Part shown: piece after piece, positions 9,795 to 19,489 of the stretch
Layout: every line of letters starts with the position of its first letter
Position numbering within the stretch: the first letter of the stretch is position 1
DNA from: Providencia alcalifaciens
GTDB taxonomy: Bacteria; Pseudomonadota; Gammaproteobacteria; Enterobacterales; Enterobacteriaceae
Direction: 5' to 3'
NCBI RefSeq assembly: GCF_020271745.1
Contig: NZ_CP084296.1
Span: 1,922,001-1,986,000 of the forward strand
DNA length: 64,000 bases
The notes under the pieces: model-generated
The model's database searches: none
What the model saw: only the letters and a program-made list of their open reading frames with translations
Told to the model about the DNA's origin: nothing
Made by a program: the position numbers and the translations under genes

Positions 9795-10428
9795 TGAAAA
9801 GGCGCTACGCCAAGAGTTAGTGGATTGGGCGAAGTCAATGTTTAATCGCGGCTACAGTAGCGGTGGCGCAGGCAACATCAGCGCGCGCTTGCCGGATGGC
9901 TGCATTATTGTCACCCCGACTAACTCGAGCTTTGGCGATTTAGATTCTGAGCGCCTGAGCAAGCTCGATGCGCAAGGTAACTGGATTGATGGTGACAAGC
10001 CAACAAAAGAAGTTTCCATGCACATGGCAATGTATTTGCAGCGTCCAGATTGCCAAGCGGTTGTTCATCTACATTCACCTTGGCTAACGGCACTGTCCTG
10101 TTTACCCAATTTAGATACCGCAAACTGCTTACCGCCGATCACGCCTTATTATGTGATGCGTGTGGGCAAATTACCTTTGATTGAATATTTACCACCGGGT
10201 GATGACCGTATTGGCGAAGAAATCGCAAAATTAGCGCCGAATCATAATGCGATTTTACTCTCTAACCACGGCCCCGTTGTTGGCGGCAAAACCTTAAGAC
10301 AGGCATTTTTTAATGCGGAAGAATTAGAAGATACCGCGCGCCTATACATTACATTGCGCCCACACGGCTTCACCACGTTAACGCAAGAGCAGGTTCACGA
10401 GCTCGAAAGCCGTTATCCACAGAAATGA
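9787..10428 (+). CDS. otnC: 3-oxo-tetronate 4-phosphate decarboxylase (OtnC)
   Basis: 213 residues of the class II aldolase/adducin family. Visible motifs are the N-terminal SSGGAGNISARLPDG, the proton-donor region PTKEVSMHMAMY and the zinc-binding HLHSPW, with a third His in SNHGPVVGG. In the otn pathway this enzyme decarboxylates 3-oxo-tetronate 4-phosphate to dihydroxyacetone phosphate, which enters glycolysis. The neighbours otnK and otnI support this rather than an L-fuculose-phosphate aldolase role. Confidence 0.92.
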   Translation: MSNEKALRQELVDWAKSMFNRGYSSGGAGNISARLPDGCIIVTPTNSSFGDLDSERLSKLDAQGNWIDGDKPTKEVSMHMAMYLQRPDCQAVVHLHSPWLTALSCLPNLDTANCLPPITPYYVMRVGKLPLIEYLPPGDDRIGEEIAKLAPNHNAILLSNHGPVVGGKTLRQAFFNAEELEDTARLYITLRPHGFTTLTQEQVHELESRYPQK

Positions 10429-10438
10429 GGCGATAGAC

Positions 10439-11218
10439 ATGGCTAAATTTGCAGCAAATCTCAGTATGATGTTTAACGAAGTTCCGTTTATTCAACGCTT
10501 TGAACGTGCCGCTCAGGCTGGGTTTAAAGGCGTTGAGTATCTTTTCCCTTATGAAGAAGATGCGGATGTTATTGCGAATGAACTGAAAAAACATCAGCTT
10601 ACTCAAGCACTATTCAATATGCCTGCGGGTAATTGGGGCGCTGGCGAGCGTGGAATGGCGTCTATTCCCGGTCGTGAAGCCGAGTTCGCTCAAGGGGTAC
10701 AAACTGCACTGAAGTACGCGTTAGCATTAGGCTGCAAGCAAGTGCATGCCATGGCAGGCAAAGAGGATGAAAAATTTACACCTGAAGAGCAAAAAGCGTG
10801 TTTTATTAAGAATATACAACATGCTGCGGATGTGATGGCTGAGCACGGAATTCGTGTGCTGATCGAGCCGATTAATACCCGCGATATGCCGGGGTATTTC
10901 TTAACAACACAAAAGCAAGCTGAAACGTTGTTACCGGAAATCAATCGTGAAAATGTGTTTATTCAATTGGATTTGTATCACTGCCAAATTATGGAAGGTG
11001 ACTTATTGAAAACAATTGAGCGTCTTTGGGGTAAATTTAGTCATATTCAGATAGCATCAGTACCTTTTCGCCATGAACCTGATAGCGGTGAAGTCAATTA
11101 TCCATGGATTTTTAATCAACTCGATGAAATGGGATATGAAGGCTGGCTAGGATGTGAATACCATCCAGCAGGACGCACCGAAGACGGTTTAGGCTGGCTA
11201 AAGCAAGCTAATTCCTAG
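10439..11218 (+). CDS. otnI: 2-oxo-tetronate isomerase (OtnI)
   Basis: 259 residues, TIM-barrel sugar isomerase of the hydroxypyruvate-isomerase (Hyi) family. The start MAKFAANLSMMFNEVPFIQRF is the typical Hyi/OtnI N-terminus, and the metal-binding glutamates lie in LIEPINTRDMPGYF and the C-terminal GCEYHPAG segments. OtnI interconverts 2-oxo- and 3-oxo-tetronate, linking the dehydrogenases to OtnK. It sits 10 bp after otnC in the same operon. By sequence alone hydroxypyruvate isomerase would also be possible; the context favours OtnI. Confidence 0.9.
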   Translation: MAKFAANLSMMFNEVPFIQRFERAAQAGFKGVEYLFPYEEDADVIANELKKHQLTQALFNMPAGNWGAGERGMASIPGREAEFAQGVQTALKYALALGCKQVHAMAGKEDEKFTPEEQKACFIKNIQHAADVMAEHGIRVLIEPINTRDMPGYFLTTQKQAETLLPEINRENVFIQLDLYHCQIMEGDLLKTIERLWGKFSHIQIASVPFRHEPDSGEVNYPWIFNQLDEMGYEGWLGCEYHPAGRTEDGLGWLKQANS

Positions 11219-11227
11219 GAGAACCGA

Positions 11228-11995
11228 ATGATCCCTTCCGAACGTCATGATTTTATTTATCGCTATGTCTATGAGCACCAAACTGTGTCTATCAATGACT
11301 TAGTGGGTTTAATGAATGTCTCTCATATGACGGTTCGACGTGATATTCGCACGTTGGAAGAGGAAGGTAAGGTTGTCGGAATTAGCGGTGGTGTTCGGTT
11401 AAATGATGCGTTACGCCAAGAGCTACCGTGGAGCGAAAAGGCAAGACTTCATCATCAAACGAAACGTGAAATCGGGCAGTTTGCCAGTTCACTGGTTGAA
11501 GATGGTCAGGTGGTTTATCTCGATGCAGGTACCACCACGTTTGAAATTGCCCGTGTATTAGGTGAGCGTTTTAATCTCACTATCGTGACCAATGATTTTT
11601 CCATCATGCAGTACTTGATGAATAAATCACAACTGAACTTGTATCACACTGGTGGGCAGGTTGATAAACGCAATCACTCCTGTGTTGGCAATACGGCGGC
11701 CGCTATGTTGCAGACACTGAATGTGGATATCGCGTTTATTAGTACCAGCTCATGGGATCTGCAACATGGGGTTTCCACACCCCATGAGGAAAAAGTCCAA
11801 ATAAAACAAACTTTATTGGATGTCGCTCGTCGGTGCGTACTGGTTTCAGATAGCAGTAAATTCGGTAAATACGGCATGTTCCGTGTCTGCCCATTAGATC
11901 AATTGCACGACATCATTTGTGACCAACATTTACCGTCTGATGTGGTGCAACGGATACTCGAAAAAAACATAAAACTTCATTTAATAAATACATAA
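11228..11995 (+). CDS. DeoR-family transcriptional regulator of the threonate operon
   Basis: 255 residues. An N-terminal DeoR-type helix-turn-helix (about residues 5-60, with VSINDLVGLMNVSHMTVRRD) is followed by the DeoR sugar-phosphate sensor domain containing VYLDAGTTTFEIA and IVTNDF motifs. The family usually represses sugar operons and is released by a phosphorylated intermediate. It lies 9 bp after otnI within the operon, so autoregulation is likely. The ATTCAC repeats upstream of ltnD are its best operator candidates. Confidence 0.85.
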   Translation: MIPSERHDFIYRYVYEHQTVSINDLVGLMNVSHMTVRRDIRTLEEEGKVVGISGGVRLNDALRQELPWSEKARLHHQTKREIGQFASSLVEDGQVVYLDAGTTTFEIARVLGERFNLTIVTNDFSIMQYLMNKSQLNLYHTGGQVDKRNHSCVGNTAAAMLQTLNVDIAFISTSSWDLQHGVSTPHEEKVQIKQTLLDVARRCVLVSDSSKFGKYGMFRVCPLDQLHDIICDQHLPSDVVQRILEKNIKLHLINT

Positions 11996-12051
11996 AAAAC
12001 ATCTTACCTACTGATGCATAGCCCGGCAGGGTTATCGCAAGGAGAATGACA

Positions 12052-13011
12052 ATGAAAGTTATTATTACTGGTGGCGCAGGTTTTCTGGGCCAGCAGCTAG
12101 CCGCTGCTTTGCTTAAAAACAACCAAGGATTAAAGTTTAACCAGCTCCTTTTAGCGGATATTCAATGCCCTACATCGCCTATTGAAGATCCTCGCGTGAG
12201 TTGCGTTGCATTAGACTTAACCCAACCAGAAGCCGCAGATAAGCTGATTGATGCGCAAACTGATGTGGTATTCCATCTTGCGGCGATTGTGAGTAGTCAT
12301 GCTGAAAGTGACTTTAACTTAGGCATGAAAGTGAACTTCGATGCGACTCGCCAATTGCTTGAAGTCGCTCGTGCTAAAAACCCTGCCATCAAGTTTTTAT
12401 TCACCAGCTCTCTTGCGGTGTTTGGCGGGAAATTACCGGATGTGATCACCGATTTGTGTGTTGTTAACCCGCAATCTTCTTATGGCGCTCAAAAAGCCAT
12501 GTGTGAATTGATGGTGAACGACTATTCCCGTAAAGGCTATGTGGATGGACGTGTTATGCGCTTACCTACCATTAGTATTCGCCCGGGAGTTCCGAATAAA
12601 GCGGCATCTTCTTTTGCTAGCGGTATTATCCGCGAGCCTCTAAATGGGATTGAGAGTGTTTGCCCGGTGTCTCCAGAGTTGGCTCTATGGTTATCTAGCC
12701 CAGAAACGGTGATCAACAACTTCATTCATGCGGTTTCGATTCCCGCAGAGAAATTTGGTCTTTCACGCACCGTGAATCTGCCGGGGATCACCGTGACAGT
12801 ACAAGACATGATTGATGCCTTGCGTGACGTAGCAGGTCAACAAGCGGTTGATTTAATTCGCTTTGAGCCAGATGAAGCCGTCAACCGCATTGTGGCAAGC
12901 TGGCCGGGTAAATTCGATATTCGCCGTGCATTGGATTTAGGCTTTAAAGCTGATGGGTCATTTAGCGATGCGATCCGTTCCTTCATTAAACACCACGGCT
13001 GTGCAAAGTAG
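12052..13011 (+). CDS. denD: D-erythronate dehydrogenase (DenD), SDR/epimerase family
   Basis: 319 residues from the ATG at 12052, which is chosen over the in-frame ATG at 12046 because AAGGAG (12039-12044) is 7 bases from it rather than 1. It has the Rossmann motif VIITGGAGFLGQQLA at the N-terminus and the catalytic SSYGAQKAM (Tyr-x-x-x-Lys) near residue 145. Extended SDRs of this type next to otnK/otnC/otnI are D-erythronate dehydrogenases, which oxidise D-erythronate to the 2-oxo acid fed to OtnI. Having both this and LtnD suggests that two tetronates are used. Confidence 0.85.
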   Translation: MKVIITGGAGFLGQQLAAALLKNNQGLKFNQLLLADIQCPTSPIEDPRVSCVALDLTQPEAADKLIDAQTDVVFHLAAIVSSHAESDFNLGMKVNFDATRQLLEVARAKNPAIKFLFTSSLAVFGGKLPDVITDLCVVNPQSSYGAQKAMCELMVNDYSRKGYVDGRVMRLPTISIRPGVPNKAASSFASGIIREPLNGIESVCPVSPELALWLSSPETVINNFIHAVSIPAEKFGLSRTVNLPGITVTVQDMIDALRDVAGQQAVDLIRFEPDEAVNRIVASWPGKFDIRRALDLGFKADGSFSDAIRSFIKHHGCAK

Positions 13012-13022
13012 GAGATTAAACA

Positions 13023-14399
13023 ATGTCCTATATTCCTATTATTGGCCTCGCGGTGGCCATATTTGTCCTTATCTTTTTAGTATTGCGAACGCGGGTTCAC
13101 GCCTTGTTAGCGATGTTGATTGCGGCTGCAATCGCAGGGTTATCAGGTGGATTAACCGCAGCGGAAACCGTCACCGTTATTACAAAGGGCTTTGGTTCGA
13201 CCCTCGGTAGCATTGGTATTGTTATCGGTCTTGGGGTAATGATGGGAAGGGTGCTGGAAGTGTCCGGTGCTGCTGAGCAGATAGCCTATAGTTTTATCAA
13301 ATGGTTAGGTAAAAAGCGTGAAGAGTGGGCGCTGGCAATTACCGGTTATATTGTCAGTATTCCTATCTTTGTAGACTCCGCATTCGTCATTTTGTATCCG
13401 CTGGCAAAAGCGTTAGCGAAGAATGGAAAGCGCAGTATTTTAACCCTCGGTGTTGCATTGGCGGGGGGGTTAGTTGTTACCCACCATACTGTTCCGCCAA
13501 CTCCGGGTCCTCTTGGTGTTGCAGGGATCTTTGGGGTTGATGTTGGTGCGATGATCTTAGCGGGGATGACGCTGGCAGTACCGTGTGTCATCGGGATTGT
13601 GTTCTACGCCAAATGGCTGGGAACTAAATACCCTGAGTTCATGCCAGATGAAACAGGCAGCGAAGATTTAAAAGAAGTGCATGCGCGTTACATGGAAGAA
13701 AAAGCCAATAAACCATTACCGAGCTTATTCTTATCATTGTTACCAATCATCACCCCAATTCTGTTGATTTTTATTAATGCTATCAATGGATTATTACTGA
13801 AAACAGCTGCATTCCAAGGCATGAATGATAATTGGTACTTCCAATCATTCGAATTCTTGGGAGCACCGATTATTGCCTTATCCATTAGCGTCCTGATTTC
13901 GGTCTATACGTTAATGCCAAAAGCGTCGAAAGAAGAAGTTATCGACCGTATGGAAGAAGGTTTGCAAGCGGCGGGTATCATCCTGCTTGTGACCGGTGCT
14001 GGTGGTGCCTTAGGTGCAGTATTGCGCGACAGTGGTACGGGAACGATCCTGGCTGAGCATGTCGCGAATTTACCGATTACACCAGTATTAATCCCGTTTA
14101 TTATCGCGACATTAGTGCGTTTAATTCAAGGGTCTGGAACGGTAGCGATGATCACCGCAGCCTCGATCTCTGCGCCAATTATTAGCCAAATTCCTGATAT
14201 CAACTTATTAGTTGCGGCCCAAGCGGCAACGATGGGGTCTCTGTTCTTCGGTTATTTTAACGACAGCCTTTACTGGGTGGTGAACAGAATGATGGGGATC
14301 AAAGACGTTAAACAACAAATGATTGTTTGGTCTATTCCAACAACAATAGCTTGGGCTATCGGGTTGGTTGGGGTCTTGATCCTTGATGTTGTGTTGTAA
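13023..14399 (+). CDS. GntP-family acid-sugar permease
   Basis: 458 residues, about 12 hydrophobic segments, with GntP-family features: the ILTLGVALAGGLVVTHHTVP and GIFGVDVGAMILAG segments and the C-terminal GYFNDSLYWVVNRMMG. Members are proton symporters for gluconate and related sugar acids in the inner membrane. It is the last gene of the threonate/erythronate operon, 11 bp after denD, so uptake of tetronates is the inferred role. A strong terminator follows at 14460-14487. Confidence 0.9.
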   Translation: MSYIPIIGLAVAIFVLIFLVLRTRVHALLAMLIAAAIAGLSGGLTAAETVTVITKGFGSTLGSIGIVIGLGVMMGRVLEVSGAAEQIAYSFIKWLGKKREEWALAITGYIVSIPIFVDSAFVILYPLAKALAKNGKRSILTLGVALAGGLVVTHHTVPPTPGPLGVAGIFGVDVGAMILAGMTLAVPCVIGIVFYAKWLGTKYPEFMPDETGSEDLKEVHARYMEEKANKPLPSLFLSLLPIITPILLIFINAINGLLLKTAAFQGMNDNWYFQSFEFLGAPIIALSISVLISVYTLMPKASKEEVIDRMEEGLQAAGIILLVTGAGGALGAVLRDSGTGTILAEHVANLPITPVLIPFIIATLVRLIQGSGTVAMITAASISAPIISQIPDINLLVAAQAATMGSLFFGYFNDSLYWVVNRMMGIKDVKQQMIVWSIPTTIAWAIGLVGVLILDVVL

Positions 14400-14459
14400 C
14401 TTGATGGAGTGCTGTAAATCTAGCATATTGATATCATAGTATTTTTTCTTCTGCCTAAT

Positions 14460-14487
14460 AAAAGCGCCCATTCGGGCGCTTTTTTTC
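14460..14487 (+). terminator. Terminator of the threonate/erythronate operon
   Basis: A GC-rich stem AGCGCCC / GGGCGCT with a four-base loop is followed by seven T residues. Confidence 0.9.
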
Positions 14488-14552
14488 GATAATCACAAAC
14501 ATTCATCTATACTGGGTGTATCCCATGATTCACATTAATCTCAAGAAGGTTT

Positions 14553-14574
14553 ATTTGTGATCAAGATCTCGTTT
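14553..14574. promoter_or_regulatory. Putative CRP site upstream of udp
   Basis: ATTTGTGATCAAGATCTCGTTT resembles the 22-bp CRP consensus: the TGTGATC half is perfect and the AGATC centre is kept, with a weaker second half. It lies 125 bp before udp. E. coli udp is controlled by CRP and CytR, which makes this plausible. Confidence 0.45.
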
Positions 14575-14698
14575 TAATGAAATTCAAGTGAATCTGTTTC
14601 CATTAAAGTAGATATTGGTCACTAAATTAATCAAAGCTAAGCGTTATATTGACAATAACGTACTAATTCAATGATGCCATTGTGTAAAGGAGTTTGAT

Positions 14699-15454
14699 AT
14701 GTCTGACGTTTTCCACTTAGGTTTAAAAAAGAGTGACTTACAGGGTGCAACTGTTGCTATTGTTCCTGGGGATCCTAACCGTGTTGAAAAAATTGCACGT
14801 CTGATGGACAACCCTGTACATCTGGCTTCATTACGCGAATTCACTTCATGGCGTGGCGAGCTTGATGGCAAAGCTGTGATTGTCTGCTCAACCGGTATTG
14901 GTGGCCCATCAACCTCGATTGCAGTTGAAGAGCTGGCTCAGTTAGGTATCCGTACTTTCTTGCGTATTGGTACAACGGGTGCAATCCAAGAAAACATCAA
15001 TGTGGGTGATGTACTTGTCACCACTGGTGCGGTTCGTTTAGATGGTGCAAGCCAGCATTTTGCGCCACTGGAATTCCCTGCAGTCGCTGATTTCACTTGT
15101 ACTAATGCACTGTACGCTGCGGCGACAGAAGCGGGTGCAACTGTACACGTCGGTATTACCGCATCTTCTGATACCTTCTACCCAGGCCAAGAGCGTTATG
15201 ACACCTATACAGGTCGCGTAATGCGCCACTTCAGAGGTTCAATGAAAGAGTGGCAAGACATGGGCGTGATGAACTATGAAATGGAATCAGCAACACTGTT
15301 AACCATGTGCGCAAGCCAAGGTCTGCGTGCGGGTATGGTCGCTGGGGTTATCGTAAACCGTACTCAGCAAGAAATTCCAAATGAAGCCCTACTGAAAAAA
15401 ACAGAAGGCAATGTTCTGAGCATCGTTGTCGAAGCTGCTCGTCGCCTGCTGTAA
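14699..15454 (+). CDS. udp: Uridine phosphorylase
   Basis: 251 residues (E. coli 253), with the nucleoside phosphorylase motifs: the phosphate-binding [16 protein letters not shown] at about 22-37, the [16 protein letters not shown] segment, and the [14 protein letters not shown] active-site region near 195. It splits uridine with phosphate to uracil and ribose-1-phosphate in the cytosol. AAGGAG precedes the ATG. It keeps its usual position upstream of rmuC. Confidence 0.97.
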   Translation: MSDVFHLGLKKSDLQGATVAIVPGDPNRVEKIARLMDNPVHLASLREFTSWRGELDGKAVIVCSTGIGGPSTSIAVEELAQLGIRTFLRIGTTGAIQENINVGDVLVTTGAVRLDGASQHFAPLEFPAVADFTCTNALYAAATEAGATVHVGITASSDTFYPGQERYDTYTGRVMRHFRGSMKEWQDMGVMNYEMESATLLTMCASQGLRAGMVAGVIVNRTQQEIPNEALLKKTEGNVLSIVVEAARRLL

Positions 15455-15464
15455 TCCTAATTAG

Positions 15465-15517
15465 CTGACCCGTTTACTGACTTCACTCGGTTGTGGATTT
15501 TCGGTAAACGGGTTCAG
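15465..15517 (+). terminator. Long hairpin after udp
   Basis: CTGACCCGTTTAC pairs with GTAAACGGGTTCAG with one bulged base across a loop of about 26 nt. No T run follows, so it may be an mRNA 3'-end stabiliser or rho-assisted terminator rather than a classic intrinsic one. Confidence 0.5.
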
Positions 15518-15736
15518 TTATCATCGTTCTACCTATGCATCTTAAATATTCTTGTATCTCTAATTGATCAGCGCAAAATTTATTTTCTCGCGTTTTTCTT
15601 ATTCCCTTCATCGATGAATCTGTTATTGTCATTTAAAACAATTAATATAAGCCTCTTAAGTTACTCAAATTACAAGTAATTGATGATTTCGTTTATTTTT
15701 AGTTTGAGGAATGACAGAGCTAAAAAGGGAAAACGT

Positions 15737-16519
15737 ATGTCAACAAAGCCTTACCTTCACCCCTCTGTGCTGCCTTTAACGGGTGGAATTAACTTTCGTG
15801 ATTTAGGGGGGAAAAAACTGTCCAATGGCGGAAAAATAAAGCCCGGTGTTTTATTTCGTTCTGGAGCACTCGACCGCTTAACCCAAGATGATGAAAAAGT
15901 CTTACAGTCACAAAACCTTTTCCAAATCATCGACTATCGCGATGAAGCTGAAATTCTGGATAAACCTGACGTGGTGTGGAGTGGCGCTCATTATGTGCAT
16001 GCCCCTGCAAACCCGCTGGCAAAAGAAGTGAGTGCGAATCTTGATAAACTCACCCCAGAAGTGCTGGAAAAATTTGATCCTCAAGCCTTTATGTTCCGCC
16101 TCTATGAGTTGCTTCCGTTGAATAATGCCGCTTATCACCAATTAGTGAACATGTTGAAGCAGCCAGAAAAAGGTGGGCTTGTACAACACTGCGCAGTAGG
16201 TAAAGACCGCACAGGGGTTGGCTCGGCTCTCGTGTTGTTTGCGCTGGGTGCAGATGTGAATACTGTGATGGATGATTACCTTTTAACGAACGAGACGTTA
16301 GCGCCATTTCGTAACCATTTACTCGAAGAGTTCTCCAAGACCATGAGTGAAAATGTGGTGAAAAAATTCGAATATGTATTTTCTGTTCGTGAAGAGTTCT
16401 TGCAGACTGCATTGAAAAGCATAGAAAATAATTATGGCAATGTGGATAGCTGGCTAGAAAAAGACTTTGGATTAGATAACGCTCAGCGCAGCATATTACA
16501 AAGTTACTTCCTCGAATAA
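15737..16519 (+). CDS. Tyrosine-type protein phosphatase (Y_phosphatase3 family)
   Basis: 260 residues from the ATG at 15737, preceded by AAAAAGGGA; an earlier in-frame ATG at 15680 has no ribosome site. The cysteine-phosphatase signature HCAVGKDRTG (His-Cys-x5-Arg-Thr-Gly) lies near residue 155. The N-terminal segment with NFRDLGG is typical of the bacterial Y_phosphatase3/SIW14-like family. Members dephosphorylate phosphotyrosine or phosphoinositides; the substrate here is unknown. It stands alone between udp and a DedA gene. Confidence 0.8.
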   Translation: MSTKPYLHPSVLPLTGGINFRDLGGKKLSNGGKIKPGVLFRSGALDRLTQDDEKVLQSQNLFQIIDYRDEAEILDKPDVVWSGAHYVHAPANPLAKEVSANLDKLTPEVLEKFDPQAFMFRLYELLPLNNAAYHQLVNMLKQPEKGGLVQHCAVGKDRTGVGSALVLFALGADVNTVMDDYLLTNETLAPFRNHLLEEFSKTMSENVVKKFEYVFSVREEFLQTALKSIENNYGNVDSWLEKDFGLDNAQRSILQSYFLE

Positions 16520-16665
16520 ACCTCCGCGGAATTGAAGTTGCAATACGTCAGTTTTGTTGCAACTTTATTGACTTCCAAGAACTATAATATGTTTACTTAG
16601 CTGAATAATAGTTACTTAGTCGACTTATAGTTAACAAATCAATCTTAAACTGTAGGAATTTGCCC

Positions 16666-17196
16666 TTGAGCATTAATGAAATTGTCACGGTCATTACAGA
16701 ATTCACTCGCGCTCATGAAGTGTGGGCGATCCCTATTGTTTTCATTCTAGCGTTTGGTGAGTCACTCGCTTTCTTATCATTATTATTCCCAGCGACCGTT
16801 ATTTTGCTTGGGCTTGGCGCATTGATTGGTGAAAGTGAAATTGCCTTTTTCCCGATTTGGTTAGCCGCCGCATTGGGGGCATTTTTTGGGGATTGGGTTT
16901 CTTATTGGTTTGGTTTTCACTATAAAGAAAAAGTTCGTGAAATGTGGCCGATTTCCCGCAATCCTGAAATGGTAGACAAAGGGCATCGTTTCTTTGAAAA
17001 ATGGGGTGTTTGGGGAATCTTCTTCGGTCGATTTTTTGGACCATTACGCGCGGTAGTTCCGCTTGTTGCAGGAATTTGTGAAATGCGGCAACGACATTTC
17101 CAAATCGCCAACTTAGCGTCTGCGATGATTTGGGCATTTGGTATTTTAGCCCCTGGTGCGCTTGGTTTACGTTGGTTTGCGAGCTGGATGGGATAA
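16666..17196 (+). CDS. DedA-family inner-membrane protein
   Basis: 176 residues starting at a TTG at 16666, chosen because AGGA (16654-16657) is 8 bases upstream; the TTG at 16660 would be too close. The DedA core motif FFGRFFGPLRAVVPLVAG is at about residues 122-139, and there are four to five hydrophobic segments. DedA proteins are implicated in lipid carrier recycling and membrane homeostasis (undecaprenyl-phosphate flipping in related subfamilies). The subfamily (YohD-like by its short length) is uncertain. Confidence 0.8.
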   Translation: MSINEIVTVITEFTRAHEVWAIPIVFILAFGESLAFLSLLFPATVILLGLGALIGESEIAFFPIWLAAALGAFFGDWVSYWFGFHYKEKVREMWPISRNPEMVDKGHRFFEKWGVWGIFFGRFFGPLRAVVPLVAGICEMRQRHFQIANLASAMIWAFGILAPGALGLRWFASWMG

Positions 17197-17301
17197 GCTG
17201 CGAAGCCGCTCGCAAAAAGTAGCCGTTGGGATATTTACCTCTGGACACTTATACAGTATCCCATTACCTTACTCTAGATTTTAAAAAGTAAGGATTGAGT
17301 C

Positions 17302-18657
17302 GTGGATACCTCTCTTTTATATGCAATTATTGGCGCCTTAAGTGGCATTTTGGTCGGCGGTTTGGCGGTCTGGTTTTCTATTGTCCAAAAAATAGCGGGA
17401 AAAGAGCGAGAGCTACAAGAGGTATATCGCCAACTGGCGGCGAGCGATGAAAAAAATGTGCATTTAGCGCAGTGGAAAGAGGAGTGTGATAGGCTCGATC
17501 AGGAGCTACGCACACAGCGGGATATTAACCGTGAGCAAGAAGCTGAGTTGCGGGAAGTGATGACCCGTTTTGAACAGACGCAACTCGCCAATGAAGAAAA
17601 ACAACGGATTTTACAAAACAGCGAGCAGCGCCTTACCGCTCAGTTCGAAAATTTAGCCAATCGTATTTTTGAGCAGAACGAACGACGAGCATCCGAACAA
17701 CATCAGAAAAATTTAATGGCGATGCTATCACCGTTTCGCGAGCAACTTGAAGGGTTTCGTCAACAAGTGCAGCTAAGTTATAGTGAAGAAGCCAAAGAGC
17801 GCCATACACTCACTTATGAAATCCGCCAATTACAGCAGTTAAATAACCAAATGACCAAAGAAGCGGTCAATTTAACTCGAGCCCTAAAGGGAGATAATAA
17901 AATCCAAGGGAACTGGGGGGAAACTATCTTAACGCGGATTTTAGAAGTTTCAGGGCTGCGAAAAGGCAGCGAATTTGAAACTCAGGTGAGCATCAATACC
18001 GGTTTCAATAGCCGATACCAACCCGATGTGATTATCCATCTTCCTGAAGGCAAAGATGTGGTGGTCGATGCGAAAATGTCGCTGGTGGCTTACGAACACT
18101 ATTTTAATAGCGATGATCCAGAACAGCAGCAGCAAGGTATCAAGGAGCATGTGGCTTCTATTCGTAACCATATGAAAATGCTCAGTCGCAAAGATTATCA
18201 CCAGTTACCGGGAGTTCGCTCTTTAGATTATGTGCTCATGTTTATTCCGATTGAGCCTGCGTATTTATTAGCATTAAAAGAAGCGCCTGAACTACTTGAT
18301 GAAGGATTAAAACTGAATATCATGTTGGTCTGCCCATCCACCTTGCTGGTGGCAGTGCGTACCATTAATAATTTATGGCGCTATGAGCGGCAAGAGCAAA
18401 ATGCTCAAGAAATCGCAGATAAAGCCGCGAAAATGTACGATAAGCTGCGTTTATTTATCGATGATATGCAGGTATTGGGCGCTAGTTTAGAGAAAGCAAA
18501 TCACACTTATTCTTCAGCAATGAAGCGCCTTGCTGAAGGCCGAGGTAATTTGCTTGCTCAAGCGGAAAGTTTTAAAGAGTTAGGTGTGGAAGTTAAGCAA
18601 CCTATAGACCCTCAGCTAGCTGAGCGGGCTGGCAAGTCTAATTGTGCGGAATCTTAG
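17302..18657 (+). CDS. rmuC: RmuC, DNA recombination limiting protein
   Basis: 451 residues with a GTG start. An N-terminal membrane anchor (about residues 5-25) is followed by a long charged coiled coil to about 180. The RmuC domain then contains GNWGETILTRILEVSGL and the PDVIIHLPEGKDVVVDAKMS segment, which is nuclease-like. RmuC limits inversion between short repeats in E. coli. It sits between udp and ubiE as in other Enterobacterales. Confidence 0.95.
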   Translation: MDTSLLYAIIGALSGILVGGLAVWFSIVQKIAGKERELQEVYRQLAASDEKNVHLAQWKEECDRLDQELRTQRDINREQEAELREVMTRFEQTQLANEEKQRILQNSEQRLTAQFENLANRIFEQNERRASEQHQKNLMAMLSPFREQLEGFRQQVQLSYSEEAKERHTLTYEIRQLQQLNNQMTKEAVNLTRALKGDNKIQGNWGETILTRILEVSGLRKGSEFETQVSINTGFNSRYQPDVIIHLPEGKDVVVDAKMSLVAYEHYFNSDDPEQQQQGIKEHVASIRNHMKMLSRKDYHQLPGVRSLDYVLMFIPIEPAYLLALKEAPELLDEGLKLNIMLVCPSTLLVAVRTINNLWRYERQEQNAQEIADKAAKMYDKLRLFIDDMQVLGASLEKANHTYSSAMKRLAEGRGNLLAQAESFKELGVEVKQPIDPQLAERAGKSNCAES

Positions 18658-18732
18658 AGTTATAATAGGGTTTTCACTCAAAGGCTGGTACACTTCACAA
18701 AAAAGTTTGAACGATTAACAGGCATAATAGAA

Positions 18733-19488
18733 ATGACCGAACCGACAAAAGAAACCATCGATTTTGGTTTCCGTACTGTAGAGAAAGAAGAAAAAGCTGG
18801 CCTAGTAGCAAATGTTTTTCACTCTGTAGCCTCTAAATATGACCTGATGAATGACTTAATGTCTTTTGGTATTCATCGTATCTGGAAACGTTTCACAATT
18901 GAAGCGAGTGGTGTGCGTCGTAATCAACGCGTACTTGACCTTGCTGGTGGAACCGGTGACCTTACTGCAAAATTCTCTCGCCTTGTAGGTGAAAAAGGTG
19001 AAGTGGTTCTCGCAGATATTAACGATTCAATGTTAAAAATGGGTCGCGAGAAACTGCGCGATTTAGGCATTGTTGGTAATGTTAATTACGTACAAGCGAA
19101 CGCAGAAGAGTTGCCATTCCCTGATAACTATTTTGACTGTATTACCATCTCGTTTGGTTTACGTAATGTCACCGATAAAGATAAAGCATTACGCTCCATG
19201 TTCCGCGTATTGAAGCCGGGTGGACGCCTATTAGTGCTTGAGTTTTCCAAACCAATTCTTGAACCACTGAACAAAGCTTACGATGCTTATTCATTCCATA
19301 TTTTACCGCGTATCGGTCAAGTGATTGTGAATGATCCTGAAAGCTATCGTTACCTTGCTGAATCTATCCGTATGCACCCAAATCAAGAAACCTTGAAAGG
19401 GATGATGGAAAATGCAGGTTTCGAGCAAGTCTCTTATGACAATATGACCGGTGGTATTGTTGCATTACATAAAGGGTTTAAATTCTAA
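18733..19488 (+). CDS. ubiE: UbiE, ubiquinone/menaquinone C-methyltransferase
   Basis: 251 residues, identical in length to E. coli UbiE. The SAM-binding motif is [17 protein letters not shown] near residue 67, and the UbiE signatures [14 protein letters not shown] and [18 protein letters not shown] are both present. It methylates demethylmenaquinone and the octaprenyl-methoxy-benzoquinol intermediate of ubiquinone. First gene of the ubiE-ubiJ-ubiB operon. Confidence 0.98.
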   Translation: MTEPTKETIDFGFRTVEKEEKAGLVANVFHSVASKYDLMNDLMSFGIHRIWKRFTIEASGVRRNQRVLDLAGGTGDLTAKFSRLVGEKGEVVLADINDSMLKMGREKLRDLGIVGNVNYVQANAEELPFPDNYFDCITISFGLRNVTDKDKALRSMFRVLKPGGRLLVLEFSKPILEPLNKAYDAYSFHILPRIGQVIVNDPESYRYLAESIRMHPNQETLKGMMENAGFEQVSYDNMTGGIVALHKGFKF

Positions 19489-19489
19489 G

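Noticed and set aside
15491-15679. A 62-codon AT-rich frame between udp and the phosphatase
   Set aside because: It overlaps the udp 3' hairpin, has no ribosome site and shows low-complexity composition.
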